In this document: piece after piece, positions 38,501-48,500 of the stretch
Numbering within the stretch: position 1 is the stretch's first letter
Layout of the letters: every line of letters begins with the position of its first letter
Source of the DNA: an uncultured Phocaeicola sp.
Lineage (GTDB): Bacteria; Bacteroidota; Bacteroidia; Bacteroidales; Bacteroidaceae
Reading direction: 5' to 3'
Assembly: GCA_948566455.1 (NCBI GenBank)
Contig: CAOYQO010000010.1
Coordinates: 1-64,000 of the forward strand
Length of the DNA stretch: 64,000 nucleotides
Made by a program: the position numbers and the translations under genes
Notes under the pieces: model-generated
Seen by the model: the letters and a program-made list of their open reading frames with translations, nothing else
The model's database searches: none
What the model was told of the DNA's origin: nothing

Positions 38501-38926
38501 AAAAGTAGAAGGACGGTGATGCTGAGGCCAGTTAAATTCGATGCCTCCAGAAATCCAAGGTCCTGTCAATCCCACCAATGCCGGTTTCACAACTTGGTTG
38601 TAATAAACAAAATGACGTTTTTTCACCTTATCATAAGCCATGTGTATACGACCACCCAACTCGGGAAGTATCATCACCTTGATGTATTCATTCTCGATAA
38701 ACAATGCATGATACCTCTTGTCTGCTTTTTTATCTGAAATCTTCTCTACCACCGGATAAGGATAGACTGATCCGCAACTTCCCTGATAAACCCTTTTTTC
38801 AAGAAAAATAGGATTCTTCTCTTCCTTTCCTATCTCATAGGTAGGAAGCATGATATCTTCTTCCCATGCACGTACCTCACTACCCTGTACAGTACTTTGA
38901 ATTAAATATTGAGTTATTTTTTCCAT
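35585..38926 (-). pseudogene. DUF5107/TPR protein with an in-frame TAA at codon 915
   Basis: Reading through one TAA (36184-36182) gives a continuous 1113-residue protein. The N-terminal part (about 45-400; ENEYIKVMILPELGGRIHMAYDK, GPWISGGIEFNWPQHHRPSTF, FLWWANPAVVVNDHYHSVFPPD) is a DUF5107-type beta domain that resembles galactose-mutarotase folds; from about 500 there are many TPR repeats that continue past the stop (VELAKIALSEKRYADALVLLDE..DIWYYKGEAFRGLGNEQQAIDCF). No signal peptide is seen, so it is probably cytoplasmic. The gene sits between a sugar porter and GH97 and probably acts on the imported sugar, but its reaction is unknown to me. The stop truncates the last 196 or so residues; a CAA-to-TAA change is the simplest cause. 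Confidence 0.8.
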
Positions 38927-38938
38927 AATAAATGATTG

Positions 38939-40324
38939 TTATTTCACTAATTCCTTTTCTATCTCTTCCAAACTCTTCCCTTTCGTTTCCGGCAACCGGA
39001 ATACAACAAAAATTCCTCCACCCAGACAAATCAATCCATACAACCAGAATGTTCCGGCAGCTCCCAAGCCACTATTTAACATTGGGAAAGTATAAGTCAG
39101 GATAAAGCAAGCCGCCCACAAAGCAAAGGTGCAGACGGACATGGCAACACCACGGATGCGGTTCGGGAAGATTTCGGATATAATGACCCACATCACTGTA
39201 GCCAAAGTCATGGCATAACAGGCAATAGCCATTACGACAATAATCAACAGAACGATTCCGGTGATATGAAAATAATAGGCGGCCCCCATAAAAGAATAGA
39301 TTATTGCCAGCCCGAATGAACCGATCAGTGTCAATGCCTTACGTCCCCAGCGATCTACTACAAACATGGCTAGAATAGTAAATATGACATTTGTAATACC
39401 GGTCACCACAATATTCATCAAGACATCAGACACGCCATAACCTGCCGCCATAAATATTTCCTGTGCATAGTTGAAAATAACATTAATACCACACCATTGC
39501 TGCAAAATAGCCATGACAACACCTATAGTCAGCACTTTATACATAGCAGGATTCAATAATTGACGAAAACCTCCTTCTTGCGTCTGACAGGCTGAAGCCG
39601 CTTCTATGGCCGCCAACTCAGTAACAGCATATTCCTTTCCTCCCATACGGGTAAACACCTTGAGTGCAGCCTCCCGCTTTCCCGAAGAGGCTAACCAACG
39701 AGGACTCTCCGGTAATATAAAACTAAAAACAAAGAACAAGGCGGCCGGGACAGTCATTGCCCAAAACATCCAGCGCCATCCCATCTGTCCGTTCCATGAT
39801 TCACGGATCATTTCATGAGTAGCTCCTAATGCCACAGGCTCGGCTATCTGCCAATTAACAATCTGAGAAGTCAAGATACCTAACACTACCGTCAACTGAT
39901 TGATGGACACAAACCGTCCCCGCAAATGTGCCGGAGCTATTTCTGCTATATACATAGGTGACAAACTGGAAGCAATCCCAATGGCAAAGCCCCCCACCAA
40001 ACGAAATACATTAAAGAAAGTAAAAGAATGCACCGCCCCTGTACCGACAGCCGTACAGATAAATAATCCTGCTGCCAAAATCAAAATAGGCTTACGTCCC
40101 AAACGGTCACTCAGCTTACCGACACTTAGCGCCCCAAACAAACAACCAATCAAGGCACTGCTCATAGCCCATCCCTGCATAACAGGGTTACCAGCTATAC
40201 CAAAATATTGTTCATAAAAAGGTTTTGCTCCTCCGATCACTACCCAGTCATATCCAAATAGGAAACCTCCCATAGCAGAAATCAAAGCAATAAGAAATAG
40301 ATAAAAATTAGATTGTGTTTTCAT
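38939..40324 (-). CDS. MFS sugar:H+ symporter (sugar porter family)
   Basis: A 461-residue inner-membrane transporter with 12 predicted helices and sugar-porter signatures: GFLFGYDWVVIGGA in helix 1, GKLSDRLGRKPIL between helices 2 and 3, SPMYIAEIAPAHLRGRFVSINQL before helix 5, PESPRWL after helix 6, QQWCGINVIFNYAQ in helix 7, VDRWGRKAL and the final FRLPETKGKSLEEIE. It resembles the XylE/AraE/GalP group and would import a monosaccharide released in the periplasm. A second ATG at 40333 is possible. It is the first gene of the MFS/TPR/GH97 operon (12-bp gap to the next); a weak -7-like TTACTTTG is at 40362-40355. Confidence 0.93.
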   Translation of the reverse strand: MKTQSNFYLFLIALISAMGGFLFGYDWVVIGGAKPFYEQYFGIAGNPVMQGWAMSSALIGCLFGALSVGKLSDRLGRKPILILAAGLFICTAVGTGAVHSFTFFNVFRLVGGFAIGIASSLSPMYIAEIAPAHLRGRFVSINQLTVVLGILTSQIVNWQIAEPVALGATHEMIRESWNGQMGWRWMFWAMTVPAALFFVFSFILPESPRWLASSGKREAALKVFTRMGGKEYAVTELAAIEAASACQTQEGGFRQLLNPAMYKVLTIGVVMAILQQWCGINVIFNYAQEIFMAAGYGVSDVLMNIVVTGITNVIFTILAMFVVDRWGRKALTLIGSFGLAIIYSFMGAAYYFHITGIVLLIIVVMAIACYAMTLATVMWVIISEIFPNRIRGVAMSVCTFALWAACFILTYTFPMLNSGLGAAGTFWLYGLICLGGGIFVVFRLPETKGKSLEEIEKELVK

Positions 40325-40450
40325 GAATATCATATATTAGTTATTTTTATGATGCAAAGTAACAAGGATTCAAGGATTTAAAGAATAGAAAAAATTACTG
40401 AGGATATGGACAATATTACTATTTCATTACTTTGCTGGTTGCCTTATCAT

Positions 40451-40491
40451 AAAACGAGGACTACACCTCAATATACTGAGATGTAATCCTC
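40451..40491 (-). terminator. Terminator of the GH95 gene
   Basis: A 15-bp stem (40456-40470 with 40477-40491) becomes fully paired on the minus strand by two G-U wobbles and is followed by GTTTTATG. It lies 29 bp after the GH95 stop codon. Confidence 0.75.
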
Positions 40492-40519
40492 AATCAAGCT
40501 ATGCAAAGCAACCTGTTTT

Positions 40520-42931
40520 TTACAACAATTCCAGCAAATCTCCACGTTTCATTTCCACTGTTATCAAACCTTTTGCATCAGGATTTGCAATTGCCTCCTT
40601 ACTATTTAAAAGCACTCTATATTTTTTCCCTTGAGGAACTTTCACTTTTAAAACCTGATCAACAGTAGCTTTTAAAGAAGCTTTATTAATGACAGCATTC
40701 GTCCACTCAGCAGTCGCTTCAGCTCCTCCCTTTAAACACAGACCTTTAAAACTACCATCTTTCCATTCAACAGGCAAACACGGTAAGAACTCTACATAAC
40801 CTTCGTGGTTCTGCACCAGCATTTCTGCCATACCGGCTGTACCGGCGGGATTTCCGTCGAATGAATAAATATCACCTTCCGCCCCAGCAATGCCACCTGG
40901 AGATACAGTCATTAAATTTTCACGTGAAAGCTTACCTTGTAATAATTGAACGCTCTTATATGCTTCCTGTGCATCTTTCAAACGGGCATACATACAAATC
41001 ATATTGGCACGACTCCACTCTGTATCTTCCCAGTTCTCGGCAGACAAACGATTCTCGATGGTCTTGCGGGCAGCTTCCGCCAATTCGGGAGTCTTCTCCA
41101 AAGTGATTTGGGAGAAAGGATAGAGTGCCAGCAGGTGGGAAGTGTGACGATGGTTGGGATGAGCTTCCTCGAAATCTTCAAACCATTCACGAATGGCACC
41201 ATTGGCACGCAACTGGATGGGAGGAAGTTGGGCGATGGCAGTACGCAGGCTATCGGCAAACTCGCGGTCGGTATTCAATATCTCTGAAGCCTGAACACAA
41301 TTCGACAAGATCTCGTAGGCCAGTTCACGGTCACAGGCAGGCATCATGGAGGCAACCATTTCTTCACCGCCTGCTGTACGGAACCAGTTTTCGGGTGAGA
41401 TGCTCGGCCCTGTCATCAGATAACCACTCTTCGGGTCTTTTGCCAAGAAATCCAGGATGAACTGTGCATTACCTTTCAAAAGCGGATAGGCCGTTTCGGC
41501 CAGATATTGCTTGTCCTGTGTAAATTCATATTGTGTCCACAGATGGGAAGCTATCCATGAACCTGCCATCGGGAACAGTCCCCAAATAATGGTACTGGAG
41601 GCGGGAGTATATCCCCAGACATTGGCTGTAGTGTGAGCAGTCCAGCCTTTACATCCATAGACCACTTCGGCTGTCTTCGCACCGTGATGCGCCAAATCCT
41701 TAATATAGGTAAACAGGGGGGCATTACATTCAGCAAGATTGCCAACATTGGCTGCCCAATAATTCTGTTCAGTATTGATATCCAGATGATAGTCATTGGT
41801 CCAGCCCATGTTGCACGCCTTGTTGTCATTGAAAAAACCCTGCAAGGCAATGGGCAATGGAGAGTTTTCGCGGGAACTGGCAATGGTGAGGTAACGGCCA
41901 TACTGGAAGAACAAGGCATCCAGACCAGTATCAGTCTTGCCTTCCTTCACTTGTTTCCAACGGACATCCGTAGGCAACGCGCGGTTAGCGTCTTGTCCGA
42001 AATGAATAGAAACACGATTATACAACGTGTTATAATCCTTTATATGCGCCTGCTTCAATTCATCATAAGATTTAGCTGCAGCCTTCTTCACACCATCAGC
42101 ACAAAGAGTCTTGTAATCAGGACTTTTATAATCGGTACGCACATCGACAATCAAAGTCACGGCATCAGCTTCTTTTATACCTACTCCAGACTGTTCCATC
42201 TTTACCTCTCCATTATCAGCCAGAACGGCTATTCTTCCTTCAAAACAGACTCCGCCCGGACCATGCAAGGGAAAATCTACTTTCCCGGTAAATACCAATT
42301 GGTTATCTTCTACAGAAAGATCGGCTTGACGCATCAAATCCAATCCCATATTCATAGTAATGGACTTTTGCTTATCAGCGGTCAAGCGGAGTACGAGAAC
42401 ATTATCCGGGTTTGTAGCAAAATACTCACGTTTATAGTTCACACCGCCGGAGTTGAAAGAAACGCTGCTGACAGCCTCATCCAAGCTTAACGAACGACGG
42501 TAGCCGGTCACTTTACCTTCGGGGTAAATGAATTGCATCTTCAAATCTCCAATGGGAAGATGAGTTCCGAAAGAAGTCTGGTTGCCATGAAGATTATCTC
42601 CGGCTATACGGTTTCCTTCCGATAGTTTTCCCTCAAAGAACAACTTTCTGAGCTGGTTCATTTTCTCTCGCCCGAAAGGTTTGTTCTGGTTCTCATTGTA
42701 CTGGCCGGACCACATTGTCGATTCATTCAATGCCAGTTTCTCTTCCTCTATTCCACCATAAGTCATAGCTCCCAAACGCCCATTACCGATAGGTAAAGAT
42801 TCCATCCAAACTTTTGCCGGTTGGGCATACCACAATTCTGTAGTTCCACAGGAATCTGTTGCACTCTGGCATCCGGAAAGGGCCAAAGCCATTGCTGCTA
42901 AATAAGTCTTAAAATGTTTCATATTTTTCAT
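40520..42931 (-). CDS. GH95 glycosidase (alpha-L-fucosidase or alpha-L-galactosidase)
   Basis: The start is set at ATG 42931 because a TACTTTTG -7 box lies at 42960-42953, downstream of the longer possible start at 42976. The 803-residue lipoprotein (lipobox ALSGC) has an N-terminal beta-sandwich, an (alpha/alpha)6 barrel and a C-terminal beta domain. GH95 marks are LWYAQPAKVWMESLPIGNGRLGAM at the start, DYHLDINTEQNYWAA in the barrel, ISPEN and HPNHRHTSHLLALYPF. GH95 enzymes cut alpha-1,2-L-fucose or alpha-L-galactose from xyloglucan and related glycans. It is a single-gene unit with its own terminator. Confidence 0.92.
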   Translation of the reverse strand: MKNMKHFKTYLAAMALALSGCQSATDSCGTTELWYAQPAKVWMESLPIGNGRLGAMTYGGIEEEKLALNESTMWSGQYNENQNKPFGREKMNQLRKLFFEGKLSEGNRIAGDNLHGNQTSFGTHLPIGDLKMQFIYPEGKVTGYRRSLSLDEAVSSVSFNSGGVNYKREYFATNPDNVLVLRLTADKQKSITMNMGLDLMRQADLSVEDNQLVFTGKVDFPLHGPGGVCFEGRIAVLADNGEVKMEQSGVGIKEADAVTLIVDVRTDYKSPDYKTLCADGVKKAAAKSYDELKQAHIKDYNTLYNRVSIHFGQDANRALPTDVRWKQVKEGKTDTGLDALFFQYGRYLTIASSRENSPLPIALQGFFNDNKACNMGWTNDYHLDINTEQNYWAANVGNLAECNAPLFTYIKDLAHHGAKTAEVVYGCKGWTAHTTANVWGYTPASSTIIWGLFPMAGSWIASHLWTQYEFTQDKQYLAETAYPLLKGNAQFILDFLAKDPKSGYLMTGPSISPENWFRTAGGEEMVASMMPACDRELAYEILSNCVQASEILNTDREFADSLRTAIAQLPPIQLRANGAIREWFEDFEEAHPNHRHTSHLLALYPFSQITLEKTPELAEAARKTIENRLSAENWEDTEWSRANMICMYARLKDAQEAYKSVQLLQGKLSRENLMTVSPGGIAGAEGDIYSFDGNPAGTAGMAEMLVQNHEGYVEFLPCLPVEWKDGSFKGLCLKGGAEATAEWTNAVINKASLKATVDQVLKVKVPQGKKYRVLLNSKEAIANPDAKGLITVEMKRGDLLELL

Positions 42932-42952
42932 GATTAATAGTTTCTTCTGAAA

Positions 42953-42960
42953 CAAAAGTA
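42953..42960 (-). promoter_or_regulatory. -7 box of the GH95 gene
   Basis: The minus strand reads TACTTTTG. It decides the start codon: transcription would begin after the ATG at 42976, so the ATG at 42931 is the usable one. Confidence 0.5.
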
Positions 42961-43096
42961 GATATACCTCTCCCATTAGGTAGAGAAAAACTCGCCATTT
43001 TTAGACTCTTTTGCTTCAATCGTAACCTATAAAAGGGAGTTATTCAACATTTAGAAATCTTTCCCGGCACAAATTCCAATACTTCACCATTTGTTA

Positions 43097-45298
43097 TCAT
43101 TTTCCCGGTGAGGCAGTCATTACAAACTCCAACGTTCCGCCATTCATAATATCCTGATGAGTAATATAATTCTTTGTATATTTCTTGCCATTCAGTCTCA
43201 TGGAACGGATATAAATCTCATTGTGCTCTTTGCGTGGGGCCTTAATGGTAAAAGTCTTTCCATCAGGCAACTGAATAACCGCTTCCTCCAACATAGGAGT
43301 ACCGATAATATACTTCCCGCTAACCGGATTTACCGGATAAAAGCCAAGTGCGCCAAACACATACCAGGCAGACATTTCCCCGCAATCATCATTACCGGCA
43401 TAACCTGAAGAGGAATCATTATACAGTTCATTCATGATATGTGCCACATATTTTTGTGTTTTCCAAGGTTCTCCCGCACACGCATACAGATAAGCCACAT
43501 GATGGCTCGGCTCATTGCCATGCGCATATTGCCCTACAAAACCGGAAGCATTGTCATTCAGTTCACCACTTTGGTGATTGACTGTGAAAAAGGTATCCAA
43601 CTTTGCCGTAAAAGCTTTGTTTCCCCCTGTCAGTGAAATCAAGTCAGGTATATTCTGGGGTACATACCAGAAGTATTGCCAGGCATTCCCCTCAGTGAAA
43701 GGGTAGCCACCATTGGCTCCATACTTATAAGGATCGAAAGGCTCCATCCATTCTCCTTTCTTATTTTTCGGTTGAAAGAATTTTGTTTCTGCATTAAATA
43801 AATTCCTGTAAAAAGCAGAACGCTTCATAAAACGCCCATAATCCTCCTCTTTCCCTAATTTCCGGGCCAACAGTGCAACACACCAATCATCAAAAGCTTG
43901 TTCTAAAGTAATAGAAACAGATTGTGTTTGAATATCCTCAGGCATGTATCCATATTTCTCCCATACTTCAAAAGGAAAGTTCGGATGAGATACGATGGAA
44001 CTGCTATGAACCGCTTCATAAGCCTTTTCCGCATCCACTCCTGCAACACCTTTCAGCACAGCATCCACAATGACAGGAATGGAGTGATTACCAATCATAC
44101 AATAATTATCCTGCCCCCATAATTGCCATACAGGCAAATAACCATAATAGTCATATTGCCTCATCATGCTTTTAATAAAATCAGGAATGCGGTCGGTATG
44201 CAGCAAAGTATAAAGCGGATGAGCTGCTCTGAATGTATCCCATAAAGAAAAAGTGGAATAATGAACTTCATTATCGGCTACCTTACGTGTCGTATAATCG
44301 GCAGCCATATATTCACCATTTACATCGCTCATCGTATTAGGTTGTACCATAGTGTGATATAAAGCTGTATAAAAAATCTTTTTCTGCAAACCGGTACCTT
44401 GGATGATGACTTTCTTCAATTCTTTCTCCCAGCTGGCTTCGGCAGCAGAAGCAATATGTTCAAAGTTCCATCCGGGAACCTCAGCTGCCATATTCAACCG
44501 GGCATTTTCAATGGAAACTGGAGATAAAGCGACTTTACATATCAATTCATTATTCCACTTCTTGTCGAAACAGAATAATCCACACAGTTCTGTACCATTA
44601 ATGACAGGAGTATTCTCATACCTCCGATTGCCATCATGTAACTGACTGGATAAGATTGGTTGGGAAAATTCAAGATGGAAATATATTTTCCTCAGTTTTG
44701 CCCATCCTGTAATAACACGATATCCTTCTACTACTGTAGGAGAAACTACACGGATTTGTGATTGAATTATCCGGCGGTTCCAACTCTCCTTATTTGCCGA
44801 ATGATCTAAATCCAACCATAATTTCAACTGACCGCCATCAGAATAGATATAGCGATGTACCCCTACATGCACAGAAGCCGTCAACTCCGCTTGAATCTTC
44901 TCATCCGTTAATAATACTTGATAATACCCCGGACGCGCCTGTTCGTTTTGATGAGTAAAAGACGATTTCCTTTTATCACTCATGGTAGGAAATAGAAGGA
45001 TATCTATAAAATCGGAAGCACCGGTTCCGCTTAAACGTGTATGACTGAAACCATAAATAATAGAATCATTATAATCATATCCCGAAGCTTGTGCCCAATC
45101 AGGCGCTTCACGAGTATCGGGACTCAGCTGCACTATACCAAAAGGGACAGTAGCTCCTGGATAATTATTCCCAGAAAGACTGGATTGAACAGCACCGGTT
45201 CCAATAAACGGATTAACCCAACGAGTTAGATTTTGGGCACTAATACAATTTACAGAAAGAATAAAAACAGCCAATAAATTTGCAAATCTTTTCATCAT
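43097..45298 (-). CDS. GH92 exo-alpha-mannosidase
   Basis: A 733-residue secreted enzyme (signal peptide ending NCISAQ). It begins with the GH92 hallmark LTRWVNPFIGTGA, followed by GNNYPGATVPFGIVQLSPDT and YGFSHTRLSGTGASDF, and has the late block NDDCGEMSAWYVFGALGFYPVNPVSGKYIIGTP. GH92 enzymes are calcium-dependent exo-alpha-mannosidases acting on host N-glycans or mannans. The start at 45298 is preferred to 45313, because a TAATTTTG -7 box at 45328-45321 would place the transcript start at about 45314. It is the most upstream gene of the minus-strand glycan region and has its own promoter. Confidence 0.92.
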   Translation of the reverse strand: MMKRFANLLAVFILSVNCISAQNLTRWVNPFIGTGAVQSSLSGNNYPGATVPFGIVQLSPDTREAPDWAQASGYDYNDSIIYGFSHTRLSGTGASDFIDILLFPTMSDKRKSSFTHQNEQARPGYYQVLLTDEKIQAELTASVHVGVHRYIYSDGGQLKLWLDLDHSANKESWNRRIIQSQIRVVSPTVVEGYRVITGWAKLRKIYFHLEFSQPILSSQLHDGNRRYENTPVINGTELCGLFCFDKKWNNELICKVALSPVSIENARLNMAAEVPGWNFEHIASAAEASWEKELKKVIIQGTGLQKKIFYTALYHTMVQPNTMSDVNGEYMAADYTTRKVADNEVHYSTFSLWDTFRAAHPLYTLLHTDRIPDFIKSMMRQYDYYGYLPVWQLWGQDNYCMIGNHSIPVIVDAVLKGVAGVDAEKAYEAVHSSSIVSHPNFPFEVWEKYGYMPEDIQTQSVSITLEQAFDDWCVALLARKLGKEEDYGRFMKRSAFYRNLFNAETKFFQPKNKKGEWMEPFDPYKYGANGGYPFTEGNAWQYFWYVPQNIPDLISLTGGNKAFTAKLDTFFTVNHQSGELNDNASGFVGQYAHGNEPSHHVAYLYACAGEPWKTQKYVAHIMNELYNDSSSGYAGNDDCGEMSAWYVFGALGFYPVNPVSGKYIIGTPMLEEAVIQLPDGKTFTIKAPRKEHNEIYIRSMRLNGKKYTKNYITHQDIMNGGTLEFVMTASPGK

Positions 45299-45320
45299 AG
45301 ATTTAAGTTTCATTTATTGG

Positions 45321-45328
45321 CAAAATTA
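45321..45328 (-). promoter_or_regulatory. -7 box of the GH92 gene
   Basis: The minus strand reads TAATTTTG (TAnnTTTG), 23 bp before the chosen start codon. The 299-bp gap between the GH92 and helicase genes holds this and the divergent -7 box at 45558; nothing else stands out. Confidence 0.5.
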
Positions 45329-45557
45329 GTATATCCACACTCCCCACACAGATAAATTCTCGTCTATTTTAGCTTCATTTGCTTCATAAAGGCAAGTTTC
45401 TTGCCTCATCACCACTAAATATTACCATTATTCCGTTCATCCCAATTCATTTACCGCTAATAATGATTATCCCGACATTTCCAATCCCTCTTAATGTAAA
45501 AAAATCATAAATTCAGGAATGTAACCCCAATTACCGTATTCTTTTCACCTATTTTCT

Positions 45558-45565
45558 TATATTTG
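45558..45565 (+). promoter_or_regulatory. -7 box of the helicase-nuclease gene
   Basis: TATATTTG matches TAnnTTTG and lies 32 bp before the ATG at 45598. I see no convincing -33 box. Confidence 0.5.
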
Positions 45566-45597
45566 TAAATTATTCCATCACACAAACGTAAAAACAA

Positions 45598-48500
45598 ATG
45601 GACCAGACCTTACTAAAATACTGGAAAACTTGTCTTCAAGATGCAGAGCGCAAAGCTATTGCTCTCAAAGGACCACGAATCACCCTAAACATTGGTGACA
45701 AGATACTTAAATTCATTCCTCTCAAAAGTATTCCTGTTATTTTCCCTGATTGGAAAGCAGAAGACAGCAATGAAAAACAAAAAGTAATGATTGCTCCTTG
45801 TATTCTTTTGCCCGAATTTGAAAACGGCTGGACTTCCCAATCAGAAAGACCGGAATATCCCTTCTTGATTACTGCCATCATGTTGCCTGACGGCAAACTA
45901 ACCGTATGCGAGAACGAATCAGACAGAATCCCAATATTTATTCGTAAATTTTTGGAGCCTAATGCAGCCAATGACCGCACTATAGCTTCTCTTTCAAAAG
46001 TAGATCAACTACTATCCAATTTTAACACTGAAGAAACAAAATGGGAGGCCTATTGGCAAGCATGCGAGCAGCTTTTCAAGAAAGCAACCGGCAAAACTTT
46101 CAGCACAATGAATTACTATGATAATCCAGAAATCATTATCATAAAAGCCTCCGAGCGCAATATGGCACAGCCCATAATCACACTATATGACAAACTCTTA
46201 AAAGATGACAATACCACTCCACATCCCCTGTTGAATTTATTAATACAAACAAAATCTGCTAACGCTCTTCCTATTCCAACTAACCGGAAAGTATATTGCA
46301 ACCAAGAACACTGGGCACAAATGAGCAGCGACTTTCCTTTGTCCATATCTCAACGCGAAACACTAGCAATGTACACAACACCGGAATGTGCTGATATTTT
46401 TGTCGTCAACGGTCCTCCGGGAACAGGAAAAACCACTTTTCTGCAAACTGTCATCGCAAACAGACTTGCTCATAACATTCTAAACAATCCGGAAGAGCCG
46501 GAAATTATAGTTGCAAGTTCAGCTAATAATCAGGCGATCACCAATATCCTAAAGGATTTCAAAGCGGAAACAACCAATGACACAACACATCCCCGGTTGT
46601 CCAACCGCTGGCTACCCGAACTGGATACATTAGGCCTATATCTGTCAGGGAAAAAAGAGCTGCAACAACAGTACAAAATGATGTTCAACCCCAAAGGGGA
46701 TGGATTTCCGGCAGCATACGATACACCTGAACGTCAAGAAGAGTACAAACAATTCTATCTGCAATGCTTCAATAACTTTTTCAAGAAAAACTATCAAGAC
46801 GAAACAAAATGCCGGCAATTTCTCCGTAAAGAAATGCAAGCCCTCCAAAAAAAGATTATTCTCTGTATCCAAGCTGCCGAAACAACAGAATACGGAAACC
46901 GGAAGGAAAACAATATATTACAGAAGTTTATCCGCAAATTCCATGAGCCATTACCCTCCTATGACAAAGTAATAGAACAGTGGACTTTGACAGAAGAATT
47001 CAAAGAACGTTACGAAAAAATAAGTTCCAACCCTGAGTATGGCAACTTGCCTTATACAGAAGACATGGCAGTAAGGCTGGATATCAGCTATCGGTATCAA
47101 ATGTTCTGGTATGCCATACATTATCGGGAAGCCGAGTTTATTCACCGGTTAAGCAAGTGCGATGAAGGCAAGCAGCGCACACAAGAAGCCTATACCCAAA
47201 GATTAAAACGTTTGGCTTGCGTAATGCCTGTTTTCATCTCTACTTTCCATTCTCTACCCAAGTATATGACCTATGCGGAGAACGGAAAATGGGATATTCC
47301 TTTATACAATGGAATAGATCTGTTGATTGTAGATGAATCCGGACAAGTTTCACCCGAACTTGCCGTTCCCTCCTTCAGTTTGGCCAAGCAAGCGATTTTA
47401 GTAGGTGATATTCAACAAATAGAGCCTGTATGGTCCATTTCTGATGAATATTCATTCATTAATTTAAAGAATCTGGGCATTGTTTCCAACCAGTCCTCGG
47501 AAAAATACCGTTTTTTAGAAAACAATGGTTTCCTTTCTTCTTCCGGAAGTATAATGAAACTGGCACGTAAAAGCTGTAATTTTACAGTAAAAGGTGAAAA
47601 AGGAGCTTTTCTGACCGAACACAGACGATGCGTAGATTCCATTATTGCCTATTGCAATGATTATGTTTACCACGGCAGGTTACTTCCTAAAAAAGGTAAC
47701 GAAGTAAAATACAAGTCCCTCCCTTCCAAAGGATATGTACACATCAACAGTTACAGCAGCCCTGGAAAAACAGGAAGTCGCCTCAACCGGGCTGAAGCGG
47801 AAGCCATTGTCTGTTGGCTGGAACTGGAAAAAGATAATCTGGAAAAGACCTATAAAAAGCCTATTCATGAAATTGTAGCCGTAGTAACTCCTTTTAAAGC
47901 CCAAGAAGCCGAAATACGGCATCAAATACAAAAAATATCAGGAAATGAGAAATATAAAGATATGATCATCGGCACAGTACATTCCCTGCAAGGTGCCCAA
48001 TGTCCGATTGTTCTTTTTTCAACAGTCAACTCTCCCGAAGACCATTCTCTTTTTATGGAGCGTGATGGAAAATACAATATGCTCAATGTAGCGATATCGC
48101 GCGCTCAGCATCATTTCATTGTTTTTGGCAACATGAATATTTTCCATCCGGAAGAAAACACCCCGGTAGGAAATATGGCTAAATGGCTTTTCGATGATCC
48201 ATCCAACGAGATTTCCAACAACTTTATTTACCAACAGGAAGTTCCGCTGTGCACCTACCACCCCACCCTTCGTCTGTCCACCACAGAAGAGCATATCCAG
48301 GTTCTGCACCAAGCTTTTGAAAAAGCAAGACACCGCCTGCTGATTGTATCTCCATTCATATCTATCCACGCCATAGAAAACGACCAGTTGGTTCCGCTGA
48401 TACGCCACACGGTACACCGAGGAGTGGATGTCACAGTCTACACCGATTCGTCTCTAGATTATGATACGAAAACCAATCAGTTGCTCAGCCGTGCCGAAGA

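Noticed and set aside
16124..38926. Recoded TAA stop codon (alternative genetic code) as explanation for the GH3 and DUF5107-TPR genes
   Set aside because: Many intact genes in the window end with TAA and only two genes contain one inside; no selenocysteine or pyrrolysine-like context is involved, since TAA is not used for those.
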